Numbered from the stretch's first letter, positions 46,657 to 55,987 are shown. The stretch: 64,000 nucleotides of DNA from Aneurinibacillus sp. REN35 (GCF_041379945.2 NZ_JBFTXJ020000011.1:62001-126000); one strand, 5' to 3'. Made by a program: numbers and translations. The notes: generated from the letters alone by a model not told the origin.

Positions 46657-47217
46657 ATGAAGGTCTATATAGTATACGATAGCGAAAATGGGCATACGCA
46701 AGCGGTGGCATCTTCAATAGCTGAGGGTGCGCAAAGCATAGAAGGAGCGGAGGTATTTCTTCGCCATGTTGATGAAGCGGATGTATACGATCTTGTGGAT
46801 ATGGATGCAATTATCTGGGGGTGTCCAGGGCATTTTGGAACCATCAGCTCCGGGTTGAAGACATGGATCGATAAGCTGGGTTATTTGTGGGCGCAGGGTA
46901 AGCTCGTAGGAAAAATCGGAGCCGTATTCTGCACAACTGCGTCTTTACACGGAGGCCTAGAGGCAACGATGCTTAATCTTATTACTCCCATGCTGCATCA
47001 GGGTATGATTATTGTAGGGCTTCCAGCCAATATTCCTGAGAATGCTTTGTATGGTTCGTTCTATGGGGTTGGAGTCACATGTCCTGTCGAGAAATCTTTG
47101 GATGCGCCACCGAATATGCCAAATGAAAATGACCTTGCACTTGGTCGTGCATTAGGCAGACGGGTAGCGAATGTAGCAGGACAATTTGCGGCTGGCCGCC
47201 TGGAAGTAAGAGGGTAA
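46657..47217 (+). CDS. Flavodoxin-fold NAD(P)H-dependent oxidoreductase (186 aa)
   Basis: An FMN-binding protein of the WrbA/flavodoxin-like group. The phosphate-binding loop is [12 protein letters not shown] (residues 6-17), the isoalloxazine contacts [19 protein letters not shown] and [16 protein letters not shown]. It probably reduces quinones or nitro/azo compounds. ATG 46657 follows AGGAGGG. The MarR palindrome in its promoter suggests induction by a quinone- or phenolic-type compound. The ORF extends to 46603 in frame but without a site. Confidence 0.88.
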   Translation: MKVYIVYDSENGHTQAVASSIAEGAQSIEGAEVFLRHVDEADVYDLVDMDAIIWGCPGHFGTISSGLKTWIDKLGYLWAQGKLVGKIGAVFCTTASLHGGLEATMLNLITPMLHQGMIIVGLPANIPENALYGSFYGVGVTCPVEKSLDAPPNMPNENDLALGRALGRRVANVAGQFAAGRLEVRG

Positions 47218-47222
47218 GGAAA

Positions 47223-47618
47223 ATGATGACAGGAATTATTATGGGTGTGCTTGCGCTGCTTGCGCTTGTGTTTCTCATTATATTCAATATCCGTGCGTCA
47301 ACTCGTATGCCGGACGAATCTTCAGCTCCTTCACCAAGCGAACCGGTGCATCACTCACAAGAAGCGGCTGCTTCCCCATCGCGCGAAAAGAAGGAAAAAC
47401 AGGACATTATACAGCAAGCAGAGCCGCCGACTATAGTACAAGGTAAAGAGAACGTGCGAATATCTAAAAGCCCAGATGATGAATATCGGCAGGCTCTACG
47501 ACAGATATCTTATGAGCAGCAAGAAGTCAAAAGCGAAGAAGAGCTGCCGGACACTACCATGTCAGATCATGACTATCGTAATGCGATGCGATCTTTAGGA
47601 AAAAGAGATGAAAAATAA
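47223..47618 (+). CDS. Single-span membrane-anchored hypothetical protein (131 aa)
   Basis: An N-terminal transmembrane anchor (residues 4-22, GIIMGVLALLALVFLIIF) is followed by a long, charged, low-complexity tail rich in Ser/Pro/Glu/Lys. The tail has two related motifs (DDEYRQALRQ, DHDYRNAMRS), which may be a short internal repeat. It starts 5 bases after the flavodoxin-like gene and is closed by a terminator, so it is in the MarR-controlled unit. Function unknown. Confidence 0.72.
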   Translation: MMTGIIMGVLALLALVFLIIFNIRASTRMPDESSAPSPSEPVHHSQEAAASPSREKKEKQDIIQQAEPPTIVQGKENVRISKSPDDEYRQALRQISYEQQEVKSEEELPDTTMSDHDYRNAMRSLGKRDEK

Positions 47619-47621
47619 AGT

Positions 47622-47660
47622 AAAGCCCTGGCCGAAATATAATGGTCAGGGCTTCACTTT
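47622..47660. terminator. Bidirectional terminator
   Basis: AAAGCCCTGGCC (47622-47633) pairs with GGTCAGGGCTT (47644-47654) with one wobble. T/A tracts lie on both sides, between converging genes. Confidence 0.82.
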
Positions 47661-47679
47661 ATTATATAGCGAGCTGCGA

Positions 47680-48534
47680 TTATTTTGTCGCTGTGACTTC
47701 TGCCTGAAGATTTTCCTCTCTTCCTGCGCCGAACAAGCGGTATGCAGCATGGTGAGTAGGGCCGACATACTTATTGAGCGGGAAGGAATGGCGAATGGCA
47801 TCCGTAATGAATGCTTTTGCGATATCAATCGCTTCGCGGGCAGACTTGCCTTTTGCCAATTCGGCAGCAATGGCCGCAGAGTATGTGCAACCTGCACCAT
47901 GTGTGTAGGTTGTTCCGATGCGCTCAGATTCGAGTATTTCGAAGTTCTTTCCATCGTAGAGAACGTCTACTGCCGCTTCGTGCTGCAGTTTGCCGCCGCC
48001 TTTAACAATAACGTATTTAGCGCCGTGCTCCTGGATTTTTGCCGCTGCTTCTTTCATCTGATCGACCGTCTTAATCGGACCAAGTCCGCTTAATTGAGAA
48101 GCTTCAAACAGGTTTGGTGTTACGACAAGCGCCTTTGGTACAAGCACGTCACGCAGGCAATCGTTCGTCTCCGGATGAAGGGCTTCATCAGCGCCTTTGC
48201 ACACCATAACCGGGTCGACAACTAGGTTTTTGATATTGTATTTTTCGATTTTACTTGCCGCCATCTCAATAATATCAATGGAGCCAAGCATTCCTGTTTT
48301 GGCAGCATCTACTCCAATACCAGCCATAACCGTTTCCAACTGTGCTTCAAGCGTACGTACGTCAATTGGAAATACGTTATGGAACCAATCGTTGTGTGGG
48401 TCCTGGGCTACGATAACAGTTAACGCCGTCATGCCGTATACCCCGCGTTCCTGGAATGTCTTCAGGTCAGCTTGAATACCGGCACCGCCGCTTGTATCTG
48501 AGCCCGCAATTGTTAATGCTTTATACATGCTCAT
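47680..48534 (-). CDS. pdxK: Pyridoxine/pyridoxal/HMP kinase, ThiD-family (284 aa)
   Basis: Phosphorylates vitamin B6 vitamers, with possible hydroxymethylpyrimidine kinase activity. It opens ALTIAGSDTSGGAGIQADLKTF as in ribokinase-like ThiD/PdxK. The anion-hole motif GAGCTYSAAIAAELAKG with catalytic Cys/Gly context sits near residue 210. YVGPTHHAAYRL near the end follows B. subtilis PdxK (ThiD1) closely. ATG 48534 has AAAGGGG upstream. Monocistronic. Confidence 0.92.
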   Translation of the reverse strand: MSMYKALTIAGSDTSGGAGIQADLKTFQERGVYGMTALTVIVAQDPHNDWFHNVFPIDVRTLEAQLETVMAGIGVDAAKTGMLGSIDIIEMAASKIEKYNIKNLVVDPVMVCKGADEALHPETNDCLRDVLVPKALVVTPNLFEASQLSGLGPIKTVDQMKEAAAKIQEHGAKYVIVKGGGKLQHEAAVDVLYDGKNFEILESERIGTTYTHGAGCTYSAAIAAELAKGKSAREAIDIAKAFITDAIRHSFPLNKYVGPTHHAAYRLFGAGREENLQAEVTATK

Positions 48535-48770
48535 ATGTTCATCCCCTTTGCAACCGCGAATTCATAGTGTATGTTCCTTTATTCTGTGAGGCTCGAAGAA
48601 GGATTACTCATCTATTTGATAAATAAATAATTCGCATTCCCACAGGCGGTTTCTATCCTTAATTATAACAATCAGAACGAAGAGTACAATCAAAAAGAGG
48701 GACAAGTAGATGTTTTCGAAATCTTATCTTGTTGCAAAGCAAAAAAGCATATGGTATCATTTGGTTACTA

Positions 48771-48790
48771 ATTGAACAACGGTCAATTAA
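48771..48790. promoter_or_regulatory. TetR operator, copy 1 (autoregulatory)
   Basis: ATTGAACAACGGTCAATTAA, an inverted repeat AATTGA-N7-TCAATT, lies just before the tetR start. It is identical except for one loop base to the site at 49396-49415. Confidence 0.85.
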
Positions 48791-48810
48791 TGTGAGGTGA
48801 GGTGTTTTCA

Positions 48811-49380
48811 TTGGCAGCAAGAAAAGCAGTCGATCAGGAGCTTACAAGAGAACGAATTTTAGATGCGGCTAGGGAGCTTTTTGTCACGTACGGGTATCGG
48901 AATGTATCAATGCGGCAGATTGGACGAGAGCTTGGATACAGTCACGGCTCGATCTATTATCATTTCAAGAATAAGGCAGAGTTATTCTATGCGCTCGTTC
49001 GCGAAGGCTTCAGATTACTCGATGTCAAGTTTCATACCACTATGGAGCAAGAACTTGCAGCAGAGGAGAAGCTTGCTGCCATCATGCTTGGGCTCATCGA
49101 GTTTGGCCTTACCCATCAAAGCCATTATGAAATTATGTTTTTGATTAAAGACGAGGAAGTAAAAAGCTATCTGCAGCAGGAACCGTATCAAAGCTATGAG
49201 AAATTTGCCGGAGCGGTGCATGAATTAAGCGGAAGAAAAGCTGATGCAGCAAAAATATGGTCTGTATTTCTTGCCTTGCATGGCTTTATTTCACACTATT
49301 ATAAGACAGAGATGAGATTTGAAGATGCAAAGCCGGCGGCTGTGATACATATACAGTTTTTAATACAAGCTCTTCACTAA
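48811..49380 (+). CDS. TetR-family transcriptional regulator (189 aa)
   Basis: An N-terminal TetR helix-turn-helix (residues 8-58: RERILDAARELFVTYGYRNVSMRQIGRELGYSHGSIYYHFKNKAELFYALV) is followed by an all-helical ligand domain (TetR_C-like). Its own promoter and the downstream NAD(P)-binding protein gene both carry the same inverted repeat, so it most likely represses both. TTG 48811 is preferred (AGGTGAGGTG 6 bases upstream); GTG 48802 lies inside that site. Confidence 0.9.
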   Translation: MAARKAVDQELTRERILDAARELFVTYGYRNVSMRQIGRELGYSHGSIYYHFKNKAELFYALVREGFRLLDVKFHTTMEQELAAEEKLAAIMLGLIEFGLTHQSHYEIMFLIKDEEVKSYLQQEPYQSYEKFAGAVHELSGRKADAAKIWSVFLALHGFISHYYKTEMRFEDAKPAAVIHIQFLIQALH

Positions 49381-49395
49381 ATTTTTTTGTATAAA

Positions 49396-49415
49396 ATTGA
49401 ACAATGGTCAATTAA
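49396..49415. promoter_or_regulatory. TetR operator, copy 2
   Basis: ATTGAACAATGGTCAATTAA repeats the 48771 site with one change in the spacer. It lies between tetR and the NAD(P)-binding protein gene, just before the latter's ribosome binding site. Confidence 0.85.
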
Positions 49416-49426
49416 AAAGGGAGAGA

Positions 49427-50377
49427 ATGAAAAACATGAAAAAAGCAATGGTATTAGGAGCATCAGGCGGAATGGGCTATGCGCTGGTGAAGGAGCTTGC
49501 TGCGCAGGGAGTTGAAACGATCGCCTTCGCCCGAACAAAAAGCAAACTTGAAGCGCTTTTTGGAACGTGCAAAAATATTCATATCGCACAGGGAGATGCC
49601 CGCTTACTTGCGAATATTATAGAAGCCGGCAGCGGCGTGGATGTTATTTTTCATACGATTAACATTCCGTATTCTCAATGGACAGCAGGACATCCTATGA
49701 TTATGGAGAATGTGCTATCGGCGACAGAAAAGCTTGGTGCCAAGCTGGTAATGGTTGATAATATTTATGCATACGGCAGAGGAAGCGAACAAGCGATTGG
49801 CGAAGAGTATCCAAAACAGCCGCATACAAGGAAAGGGAAGTTTCGGCTTACGTTAGAAAATATGATATGGAAAGCAAATCAGACGGGAGTTCCGTCACTG
49901 GTTGCCCACTTCCCAGATTTTTATGGACCGCATGCACCCAATACAGTTTTGCACTATACGTTTCATTCGATGCTGCAGGGCAAGCGGGCAATGTTTGTTG
50001 GTGGGCAGGAGATCAAGCGGGAATATATTTTCACACCGGACGGGGCAAAGGCGCTGATCGAGCTTGCAAAGCGGGAAGATGCGTACGGCCAGCATTGGAA
50101 TATTCCAGGATACGGGGTCATTACCGGTAAGGAGATCATCGCGATCGCAAGAGAATTTACAGAGTTTACCGGCAAGGTAGGAACGGTTGGCAAGGGAATG
50201 ATTACGCTGCTTGGTTTATTTAACAAAGATATGCGGGAAATAAAGGAATTAATGTACTTAATGGAAGAGCCAGTCGTCTTATCCGGCAGCAAGTATGAGG
50301 CACATATTGGACCGCTGCCTAAAACTCCGTATAAGGAGGGGATTCGGCAGACGATAGCATGCATGAAAGGAGCTTAG
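49427..50377 (+). CDS. NAD-dependent epimerase/dehydratase family protein (316 aa)
   Basis: An extended SDR protein. The Rossmann motif GASGGMGYALV is at the N-terminus. The catalytic Tyr-x3-Lys is not obvious: a YAYGRGS segment stands where YxxxK is expected, so it may be an atypical SDR (NmrA/epimerase-like), perhaps a reductase or sensor. Later motifs (VAHFPDFYGPHAPNT, REYIFTPDGAKALIELA) are typical of epimerases. Starts at 49427 and 49436 are both possible. GGGAG at 49419 is 3 or 12 bases away. It is controlled by the adjacent TetR through an operator. Confidence 0.85.
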   Translation: MKNMKKAMVLGASGGMGYALVKELAAQGVETIAFARTKSKLEALFGTCKNIHIAQGDARLLANIIEAGSGVDVIFHTINIPYSQWTAGHPMIMENVLSATEKLGAKLVMVDNIYAYGRGSEQAIGEEYPKQPHTRKGKFRLTLENMIWKANQTGVPSLVAHFPDFYGPHAPNTVLHYTFHSMLQGKRAMFVGGQEIKREYIFTPDGAKALIELAKREDAYGQHWNIPGYGVITGKEIIAIAREFTEFTGKVGTVGKGMITLLGLFNKDMREIKELMYLMEEPVVLSGSKYEAHIGPLPKTPYKEGIRQTIACMKGA

Positions 50378-50386
50378 AGGCACACT

Positions 50387-51232
50387 ATGATTTTAATTGG
50401 TTTGACCGGCTGGGGAGATCATGATAATTTATATGTCGACAAAATTCCCAGTCAAGATAAACTCCAGGTGTATAGCTCATACTTTCCTGTGGTGGAAGTA
50501 GATAGTTCGTTCTATGCAGTGCAGCCGGTAAAAAATTATGTGAAGTGGGTCCGTGATACGCCGGAGCGCTTCCGCTTCCTTATTAAAGCCTATCAGGGTA
50601 TGACCGGACATCTTCGTGGAGAGAATCCGTTTGAGAGTATGGGAGAGATGTTCGCTGCGTTTACGTCATCGATTCAGCCTGTCATCGACGCAGGTAAGCT
50701 TGCAGCGGTGTTATTTCAATATCCACCCTGGTTTGACTGCACACAGAAGAATGTTGGTATTCTTCGTTATACGAAGGAGAAGATGGGAGACATTCCGGTT
50801 GCGCTTGAATTTCGCCATCAGAGTTGGTTTGCACCTCGGATGAGAGAGCAGACGCTTTCCTTTATGGAGCGGGATGGCTGGATTCACAGCATCTGTGATG
50901 AGCCGCAGGCCGGTGTGGGCTCTGTTCCCACGGTTCTTCATCCTACTCACCCATCGTTGACCGTTGTGCGGTTTCATGGTCGCAATGTATCAGGCTGGCA
51001 CAGCAGCGGACAGCCGAATTGGCGCGATATCCGCTATTTATACCGATATAATAAGGAAGAACTGTACGAATGGAAGGAGAAGCTGTTATACCTTTCATCC
51101 AAATCGAAGGATGTGTGCGTGGTATTCAATAATAATTCCGGCGGGGATGCGGCAGATAATGCTAAACAATTAATGGAACTTCTGGGAATTGAATACGAAG
51201 GACTTGGACCGCGCCAGCTCAAACTTTTTTAA
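50387..51232 (+). CDS. DUF72 (YecE) family protein (281 aa)
   Basis: A TIM-barrel-like protein of unknown biochemical function. Family motifs are clear: IGLTGWGDHDNLY at the start, FYAVQPVKNYVKWVRDTPERFRFLIKAYQGMTGH, and YNKEELYEWKEKLLYLSS...VFNNNSGGDAADNA. Length is typical. It follows the epimerase-like gene by 9 bases and so lies in the TetR-controlled unit. A half-site of the TetR operator (AATTGAACAAC) recurs at 51252-51262. Confidence 0.92.
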   Translation: MILIGLTGWGDHDNLYVDKIPSQDKLQVYSSYFPVVEVDSSFYAVQPVKNYVKWVRDTPERFRFLIKAYQGMTGHLRGENPFESMGEMFAAFTSSIQPVIDAGKLAAVLFQYPPWFDCTQKNVGILRYTKEKMGDIPVALEFRHQSWFAPRMREQTLSFMERDGWIHSICDEPQAGVGSVPTVLHPTHPSLTVVRFHGRNVSGWHSSGQPNWRDIRYLYRYNKEELYEWKEKLLYLSSKSKDVCVVFNNNSGGDAADNAKQLMELLGIEYEGLGPRQLKLF

Positions 51233-51275
51233 TGAATGATAAGGGATTTGTAATTGAACAACAAACAAAATTATC

Positions 51276-51327
51276 AGGAAGAAAGAACTCGTTTACTTAG
51301 TTGTGCGAGTATCTTTCTTCCTTTTTA
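51276..51327 (+). terminator. Intrinsic terminator of the tetR regulon unit
   Basis: AGGAAGAAAGAACTCG (51276-51291) pairs with CGAGTATCTTTCTTCCT (51306-51322) with a bulge. T5 follows. Confidence 0.9.
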
Positions 51328-51430
51328 TTGCACAATAAACTTTCAAAGTCTATTTATGAAATATTTATGAAGAAAATTTGTGAACTTTTTTTGTCGATTT
51401 TGTTACAAGGTCACCGAATTGCGGTAACTT

Positions 51431-51439
51431 TGCTATAAT
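51431..51439 (+). promoter_or_regulatory. Extended -10 promoter of qoxABCD
   Basis: TGCTATAAT (51431-51439) is an extended -10. The -35 position is poor (TCACCG). An inverted repeat ACCG-AATTG-CGGT lies just upstream (51413-51425), and a Rex-like half-site TTGTGAA occurs near 51379. Transcription would give a 5' leader of about 120 bases ahead of qoxA. Confidence 0.55.
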
Positions 51440-51568
51440 AGGCGTCGCATCCGAACTTTTATATTATAACCACCATGAATAAGGAGAATAAGATAGCGAA
51501 CTTTTTTTTGAAAAAATATGGATGTGGAGCTGTCTTAAGGGAACAGAAGGGAGGTAACTGGAGCAGTT

Positions 51569-52447
51569 ATGACTAAAAAAGGTCTTGTGAAATTAGGTGC
51601 ATTATTACCTTTTTTGCTGCTATTGCTCACTGGTTGTACAGAAAAAGTCGATGTATTAGACCCTAAGGGTCCAGTCGCACAAAGCCAGTATAACTTGATT
51701 CTTTGGTCTTTTGCATTGGTATCGCTTGTATTGATCGTAGTATTCGTCCTGTTTACCATCATTTTAATTCGTTACCGTGAAAGACCGGATAATATGGATT
51801 ATGAGCCGCCGGACACACATGGAAACACGAAGCTAGAAATTCTCTGGACGGTTATTCCTGTAATCATCGTTCTTGCTCTTGCCATTCCTACAGTACAAAT
51901 TACGTACGGGTTGGAGAAAAAACCTGTAACGCCGGAAGATAAAAAGCCGGTAAAAGTTCAGGTAGTTGCCGCAGACTGGAAATGGATATTCAAATATCCT
52001 GAACAGGGAATTGAGACAGTAAACTATCTACACATTCCAACTGGACGTCCAATCGACTTCCAACTTGACGCTACAGCGAATATGAACTCCTTCTGGATTC
52101 CGAAACTGGGCGGGCAGGAATACACGATGCCAGGTCATACGGGTTATCTCTGGCTGCAAGCGGATGAGCCAGGTACGTATGAAGGAAAGAGTGCCAACTT
52201 TACGGGTGAAGGATTCGCGCACATGAAGTTCCAAGTCATTGCACAGGAGTCTGAAGAATTCGAGAAGTGGGCAAAAGAAACGAAAGCAACAGCACCCAAA
52301 TTGACTGATGAGAAATTCAAAGAAATCATCAAGAAGGGTATTTTGGATGAACGCTTGACGTTCTCTAGTACACATGATGACGCGATTATTGAAACTGTAC
52401 ACAAGTATCGTAAGAAATCTGGCGAAAATAGCCATGAACAACACTAG
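51569..52447 (+). CDS. qoxA: Cytochrome aa3 quinol oxidase subunit II (292 aa)
   Basis: Quinol-oxidising subunit of the aa3-type terminal oxidase. A lipoprotein signal ends LTGC (Cys23). Two membrane helices (about 40-65 and 86-106) carry the family motif EILWTVIPVII. The extracytoplasmic cupredoxin domain lacks the CuA ligands: where cytochrome oxidases have CxxxC...H...M, this protein has SANFTGEGFAHM. So the substrate is menaquinol, not cytochrome c. ATG 51569 follows GGAGGT. First of four cotranscribed genes. Confidence 0.93.
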   Translation: MTKKGLVKLGALLPFLLLLLTGCTEKVDVLDPKGPVAQSQYNLILWSFALVSLVLIVVFVLFTIILIRYRERPDNMDYEPPDTHGNTKLEILWTVIPVIIVLALAIPTVQITYGLEKKPVTPEDKKPVKVQVVAADWKWIFKYPEQGIETVNYLHIPTGRPIDFQLDATANMNSFWIPKLGGQEYTMPGHTGYLWLQADEPGTYEGKSANFTGEGFAHMKFQVIAQESEEFEKWAKETKATAPKLTDEKFKEIIKKGILDERLTFSSTHDDAIIETVHKYRKKSGENSHEQH

Positions 52448-52480
52448 AGGGTAACTCTGTGACGGAAGGAGGAAGGAAGA

Positions 52481-54403
52481 GTGCGTTGGGATGAATTTTT
52501 TGTAACAGGCGACCCGATGATCTACGCTGCGGATGCTTCCATTGTGCTAGCCACAATTGCGATCGTAGCTGTACTAACGTACTTTAAGAAGTGGAAGTGG
52601 CTCTGGACAGAGTGGCTTACTACCGTTGACCATAAAAAAATTGGTATCATGTACATTCTCGCCGCCCTTTTGATGATGTTCCGGGGTGGTGTGGACGGAT
52701 TGCTGATGCGTGTCCAATTGGCCGCACCAGAGATGAAGTTCCTTGAATCAGAACACTACAACCAAATCTTTACTACACACGGTACGCTGATGATTCTCTT
52801 CATGGCGATGCCGTTCATCTTTGGTATGATCAACATTGCAATGCCGCTCCAAATTGGAGCCCGTGACGTTGCATTCCCATGGTTGAATGCTCTGAGCTTC
52901 TGGCTCTTTTTTGCGGGTGCAATGCTGTTTAACCTTTCATTCGTTATTGGTGGTTCTCCGGATGCCGGATGGACAAGCTATACGCCGCTGGCAAGCCTTG
53001 AGCATAGTCCGGGCGTAGGGCAGAACTATTATCTATGGGGGCTTCAGCTCTCGGGTATCGGTTCCTTAGCGAGTGGTATTAACTTTATTGTTACGATCTT
53101 ACGACTGCGTGCTCCAGGTATGACACTGGCAAAAATGCCGATGTTCACTTGGTCCGTATTAATTACATCAGTTATTATCGTTTATGCGTTCCCGATTCTG
53201 ACAGTTGCTCTGGCACTGCTTACATTAGACCGTATGTTTGGAACACACTTCTTTACGGTAGATGGCGGCGGTATGCCGATGATGTGGGTAAACTTATTCT
53301 GGATGTGGGGACACCCGGAGGTATATATCGTTATCCTCCCGGCGTTTGGTATATTCTCCGAGATCGTAGCTACGTTCTCGCGTAAACGACTGTTTGGTCA
53401 CAATGCGATGGTTATTTCTATGGTCGCCATCGCGGGTCTGAGCTTTATCGTATGGGCGCATCACTTCTATACGATGGGTGCGGGGCCAGGTGTTAACTCA
53501 TTCTTCTCAGTTTCAACCATGCTGATCGCAATACCGACAGGTGTTAAGATCTTTAACTGGCTGGCTACGATGTATAAGGGACGCATTCGCTTCACGGTAC
53601 CGATGATGTGGACGCTTGCGTTTATTCCGAACTTCGTAATCGGTGGTGTAACGGGCGTTATGCTCGCAGCCGCTCCAGCTGACTATCAATATCACAACAG
53701 CTACTTCCTTGTATCGCACTTCCACTACGTGCTGATCGGGGGCGTTGTGTTCGGTATGATCGCAGGTATGTACTACTGGTGGCCAAAAATCTTCGGCTTC
53801 AAGCTTAATGAGCGCCAAGGTAAACACGGTTTCTGGTGGTTTATGATCGGATTTAACGTAACATTCTTCCCGCAGTACATTCTTGGTCTGATGGGAATGC
53901 CGCGCCGTATTTACATGTACAGCAACCCTGATTGGGGACTGCTGAACCTGACATCTACGGTGGGTACATTAATGCAAGGCGTCGGCTTCTTGATTATCTG
54001 CTACAACATCTATTGGAGCATTCGTTATGCGCCACGTACGAACGAAGCTGATCCATGGGATGCACGTACACTGGAGTGGGCGATTCCGTCTCCGGCTCCG
54101 TACTATAACTTCTCTCGTATTCCTGAGGTGAAAGAAATTGACCCAGTATGGTATGCGAAGAAGCGTGGCGAGAAGGTAATCGATGGTCCGCTTGAGAAGG
54201 TCCATATGCCGAGCAATTCTGGCGTTCCGTTCATTCTTGGACAGATCTTCTTCGTATTCGGCTTTGGATTTGTCTTCGGATGGTATTGGATGGTCATTCC
54301 GGCCTTCATCGGTGTCCTGCTCTGCATGGCATGGAGATCGTTTGACTACGATGATGGCTATTATGTAAGCACAGATGAAATTAAGAAGATAGAGGGGGTA
54401 TAA
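52481..54403 (+). CDS. qoxB: Cytochrome aa3 quinol oxidase subunit I (640 aa)
   Basis: Catalytic subunit with heme a, heme a3 and CuB. The HPEVYIVILPAFGIFSE segment supplies the CuB His and cross-linked Tyr, WAHHFY two further CuB His, and SHFHYVLIGG the heme ligands. About 14 membrane helices. Start is GTG 52481 behind GGAGGAAGG, 33 bases after qoxA. Reduces O2 to water and pumps protons. Confidence 0.95.
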   Translation: MRWDEFFVTGDPMIYAADASIVLATIAIVAVLTYFKKWKWLWTEWLTTVDHKKIGIMYILAALLMMFRGGVDGLLMRVQLAAPEMKFLESEHYNQIFTTHGTLMILFMAMPFIFGMINIAMPLQIGARDVAFPWLNALSFWLFFAGAMLFNLSFVIGGSPDAGWTSYTPLASLEHSPGVGQNYYLWGLQLSGIGSLASGINFIVTILRLRAPGMTLAKMPMFTWSVLITSVIIVYAFPILTVALALLTLDRMFGTHFFTVDGGGMPMMWVNLFWMWGHPEVYIVILPAFGIFSEIVATFSRKRLFGHNAMVISMVAIAGLSFIVWAHHFYTMGAGPGVNSFFSVSTMLIAIPTGVKIFNWLATMYKGRIRFTVPMMWTLAFIPNFVIGGVTGVMLAAAPADYQYHNSYFLVSHFHYVLIGGVVFGMIAGMYYWWPKIFGFKLNERQGKHGFWWFMIGFNVTFFPQYILGLMGMPRRIYMYSNPDWGLLNLTSTVGTLMQGVGFLIICYNIYWSIRYAPRTNEADPWDARTLEWAIPSPAPYYNFSRIPEVKEIDPVWYAKKRGEKVIDGPLEKVHMPSNSGVPFILGQIFFVFGFGFVFGWYWMVIPAFIGVLLCMAWRSFDYDDGYYVSTDEIKKIEGV

Positions 54404-54405
54404 CG

Positions 54406-55020
54406 ATGGCAGCACACGTTGATCCAGGGTACAAGGGACCCCTCGAATATGGTACGGAAGAAGGCAGAATGAATATTCTTGGCTTCTGGATTTTCCTTGG
54501 AGCCGAGTTCGTTCTCTTCTCGTGTCTGTTTGCGATGTACATCATTCTTCAAGGAAGTACAGCGGGCGGACCAACTTCACAAGAGATTTTTGAATTCAAG
54601 AGTTTCATGATTCAAACCATGTTGCTTTTGACCAGTAGTTTTACTTGCGGGCTGGCCATTCATGAGATGCGTCGCGGAAAAGCGAAACCGCTGATCATCT
54701 GGTTGATCATTACGCTGCTTCTTGGTCTTGGCTTCCTGTACATGGAGATTGAAGAGTTCTTACTTTATATCTATCATGAAGGAGCTACATGGGGCACAAG
54801 CGCGTTTCTCTCCTCCTTCTTCGCATTAGTAGGAACACACGGTTTGCACGTAACGCTTGGTTCTCTGTGGATGATCAGTATCATCATTCAATTGGCACAG
54901 CGCGGATTGACACCGAAAACGACACGTAAGGCGTTCATTATCGGTCTGTACTGGCACTTCCTGGACGTTATGTGGATTTTCATCTTTACGATCGTATACT
55001 TGTCAGGAATGGTGGTGTAA
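54406..55020 (+). CDS. qoxC: Cytochrome aa3 quinol oxidase subunit III (204 aa)
   Basis: A five-helix subunit III without the two N-terminal helices of mitochondrial-type COX3. Signature segments: LGFWIFLGAEFVLFSCLFAMY and GTHGLHVTLGSLWMI (heme-copper subunit III). It starts 2 bases after the qoxB stop. Confidence 0.94.
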   Translation: MAAHVDPGYKGPLEYGTEEGRMNILGFWIFLGAEFVLFSCLFAMYIILQGSTAGGPTSQEIFEFKSFMIQTMLLLTSSFTCGLAIHEMRRGKAKPLIIWLIITLLLGLGFLYMEIEEFLLYIYHEGATWGTSAFLSSFFALVGTHGLHVTLGSLWMISIIIQLAQRGLTPKTTRKAFIIGLYWHFLDVMWIFIFTIVYLSGMVV

Positions 55021-55023
55021 TCG

Positions 55024-55368
55024 ATGGCTTCTCCTACTAACAATAATGAACCGTATACTGAGGAACATGAGGATCACGGGTTTCCGTGGGGACACGTAGT
55101 TGGCTTTGTTCTGTCTCTTGTCCTAACATTTGCGGCAATCTGGTTTGTACTTAACTCTGGATTAGCTACAAATGTTGCCATCGGTATCAGCATCGTCTTG
55201 GCGATTCTGCAAGTATTTGTACAGTTGTACATGTTTATGCATATCCGTGAGACAAGATCGGCTATCTTCCAGACAGGCGGGATCTACTTCGGGATATTCG
55301 TAGCCTTTACGGTTGTGCTTGGTTCCATCTTTGTTATGTGGTATGTATTGATGAACCATGCGTATTAA
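55024..55368 (+). CDS. qoxD: Cytochrome aa3 quinol oxidase subunit IV (114 aa)
   Basis: A small subunit with three membrane helices (about 24-44, 50-72, 83-105). LQVFVQLYMFMHI is the hallmark of the QoxD/CyoD family. It is needed for assembly of the copper site in homologues. It starts 3 bases after qoxC and is followed by a terminator. Confidence 0.93.
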   Translation: MASPTNNNEPYTEEHEDHGFPWGHVVGFVLSLVLTFAAIWFVLNSGLATNVAIGISIVLAILQVFVQLYMFMHIRETRSAIFQTGGIYFGIFVAFTVVLGSIFVMWYVLMNHAY

Positions 55369-55376
55369 GAAATAAG

Positions 55377-55411
55377 AAAGCGGGTTGCCGTTATGCGGCG
55401 CCTGCTTTTTT
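55377..55411 (+). terminator. Intrinsic terminator of qoxABCD
   Basis: AAAGCGGGTTGCCG (55377-55390) pairs imperfectly with CGGCGCCTGCTT (55397-55408), and T6 follows. Confidence 0.75.
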
Positions 55412-55480
55412 GTATTCAATCATTCATCGTAAATTGTGGTAAAAATAAAGAGACACTCCATAAAAGATGAGGTGAAGGCT

Positions 55481-55881
55481 ATGCTATATACATATGAGAT
55501 TAAGACGCAGGCACGTGATCAATTTGTTGAAATTACAGATAAGGTACAAGCGGCCATCGAAAAAGAGGGATTGAAGGAAGGGATCGTCGTTGTCTATTGC
55601 CCGCATACGACAGGTGGTATTACGATTAATGAAAATGCGGACCCTGATGTTGTACATGATATGCTAATGCGGCTAGATGAAGTCTATCCGTGGAACATCC
55701 TAAATACCGACATGGCGAAGGAAATTCAGCTTCACACCTAAAAGCAAGTACGGTAGGAGCTTCACAATCTATTCTTGTAAAGGATGGAAAGCTTTTATTG
55801 GGAACGTGGCAGGGGATTTATTTCTGCGAATTTGATGGCCCACGTCAGCGGACATTCTACGTCGCCATTCAAAAAGGATAA
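55481..55881 (+). pseudogene. yjbQ (UPF0047 family), frameshifted
   Basis: Two frames together make one protein of about 133 residues. The first begins MLYTYEIKTQARDQFVEI at ATG 55481 and reads to VYPWN; the second continues [19 protein letters not shown] and ends [20 protein letters not shown]. The family reads ...YPW-EHPKYRH, and inserting one G after the GG at 55692-55693 restores it. The first frame otherwise runs to an early stop at 55739. The conserved PHTT-GGITINENADPDV core is intact. Either a true single-base loss or a sequencing error. GAGGTGAAGG precedes the ATG. The family is proposed to have thiamine-phosphate-synthase-like activity. Confidence 0.88.
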
Positions 55882-55987
55882 GCGAGCGCATTGGAGCGGG
55901 CGCTGTACTTTTGTAAAAGTGTAAACTCGCTTATGATAAAGAGAGAGGCAAACGAGCATAGTATTCATGAATGGAGTGATAGAGAGT

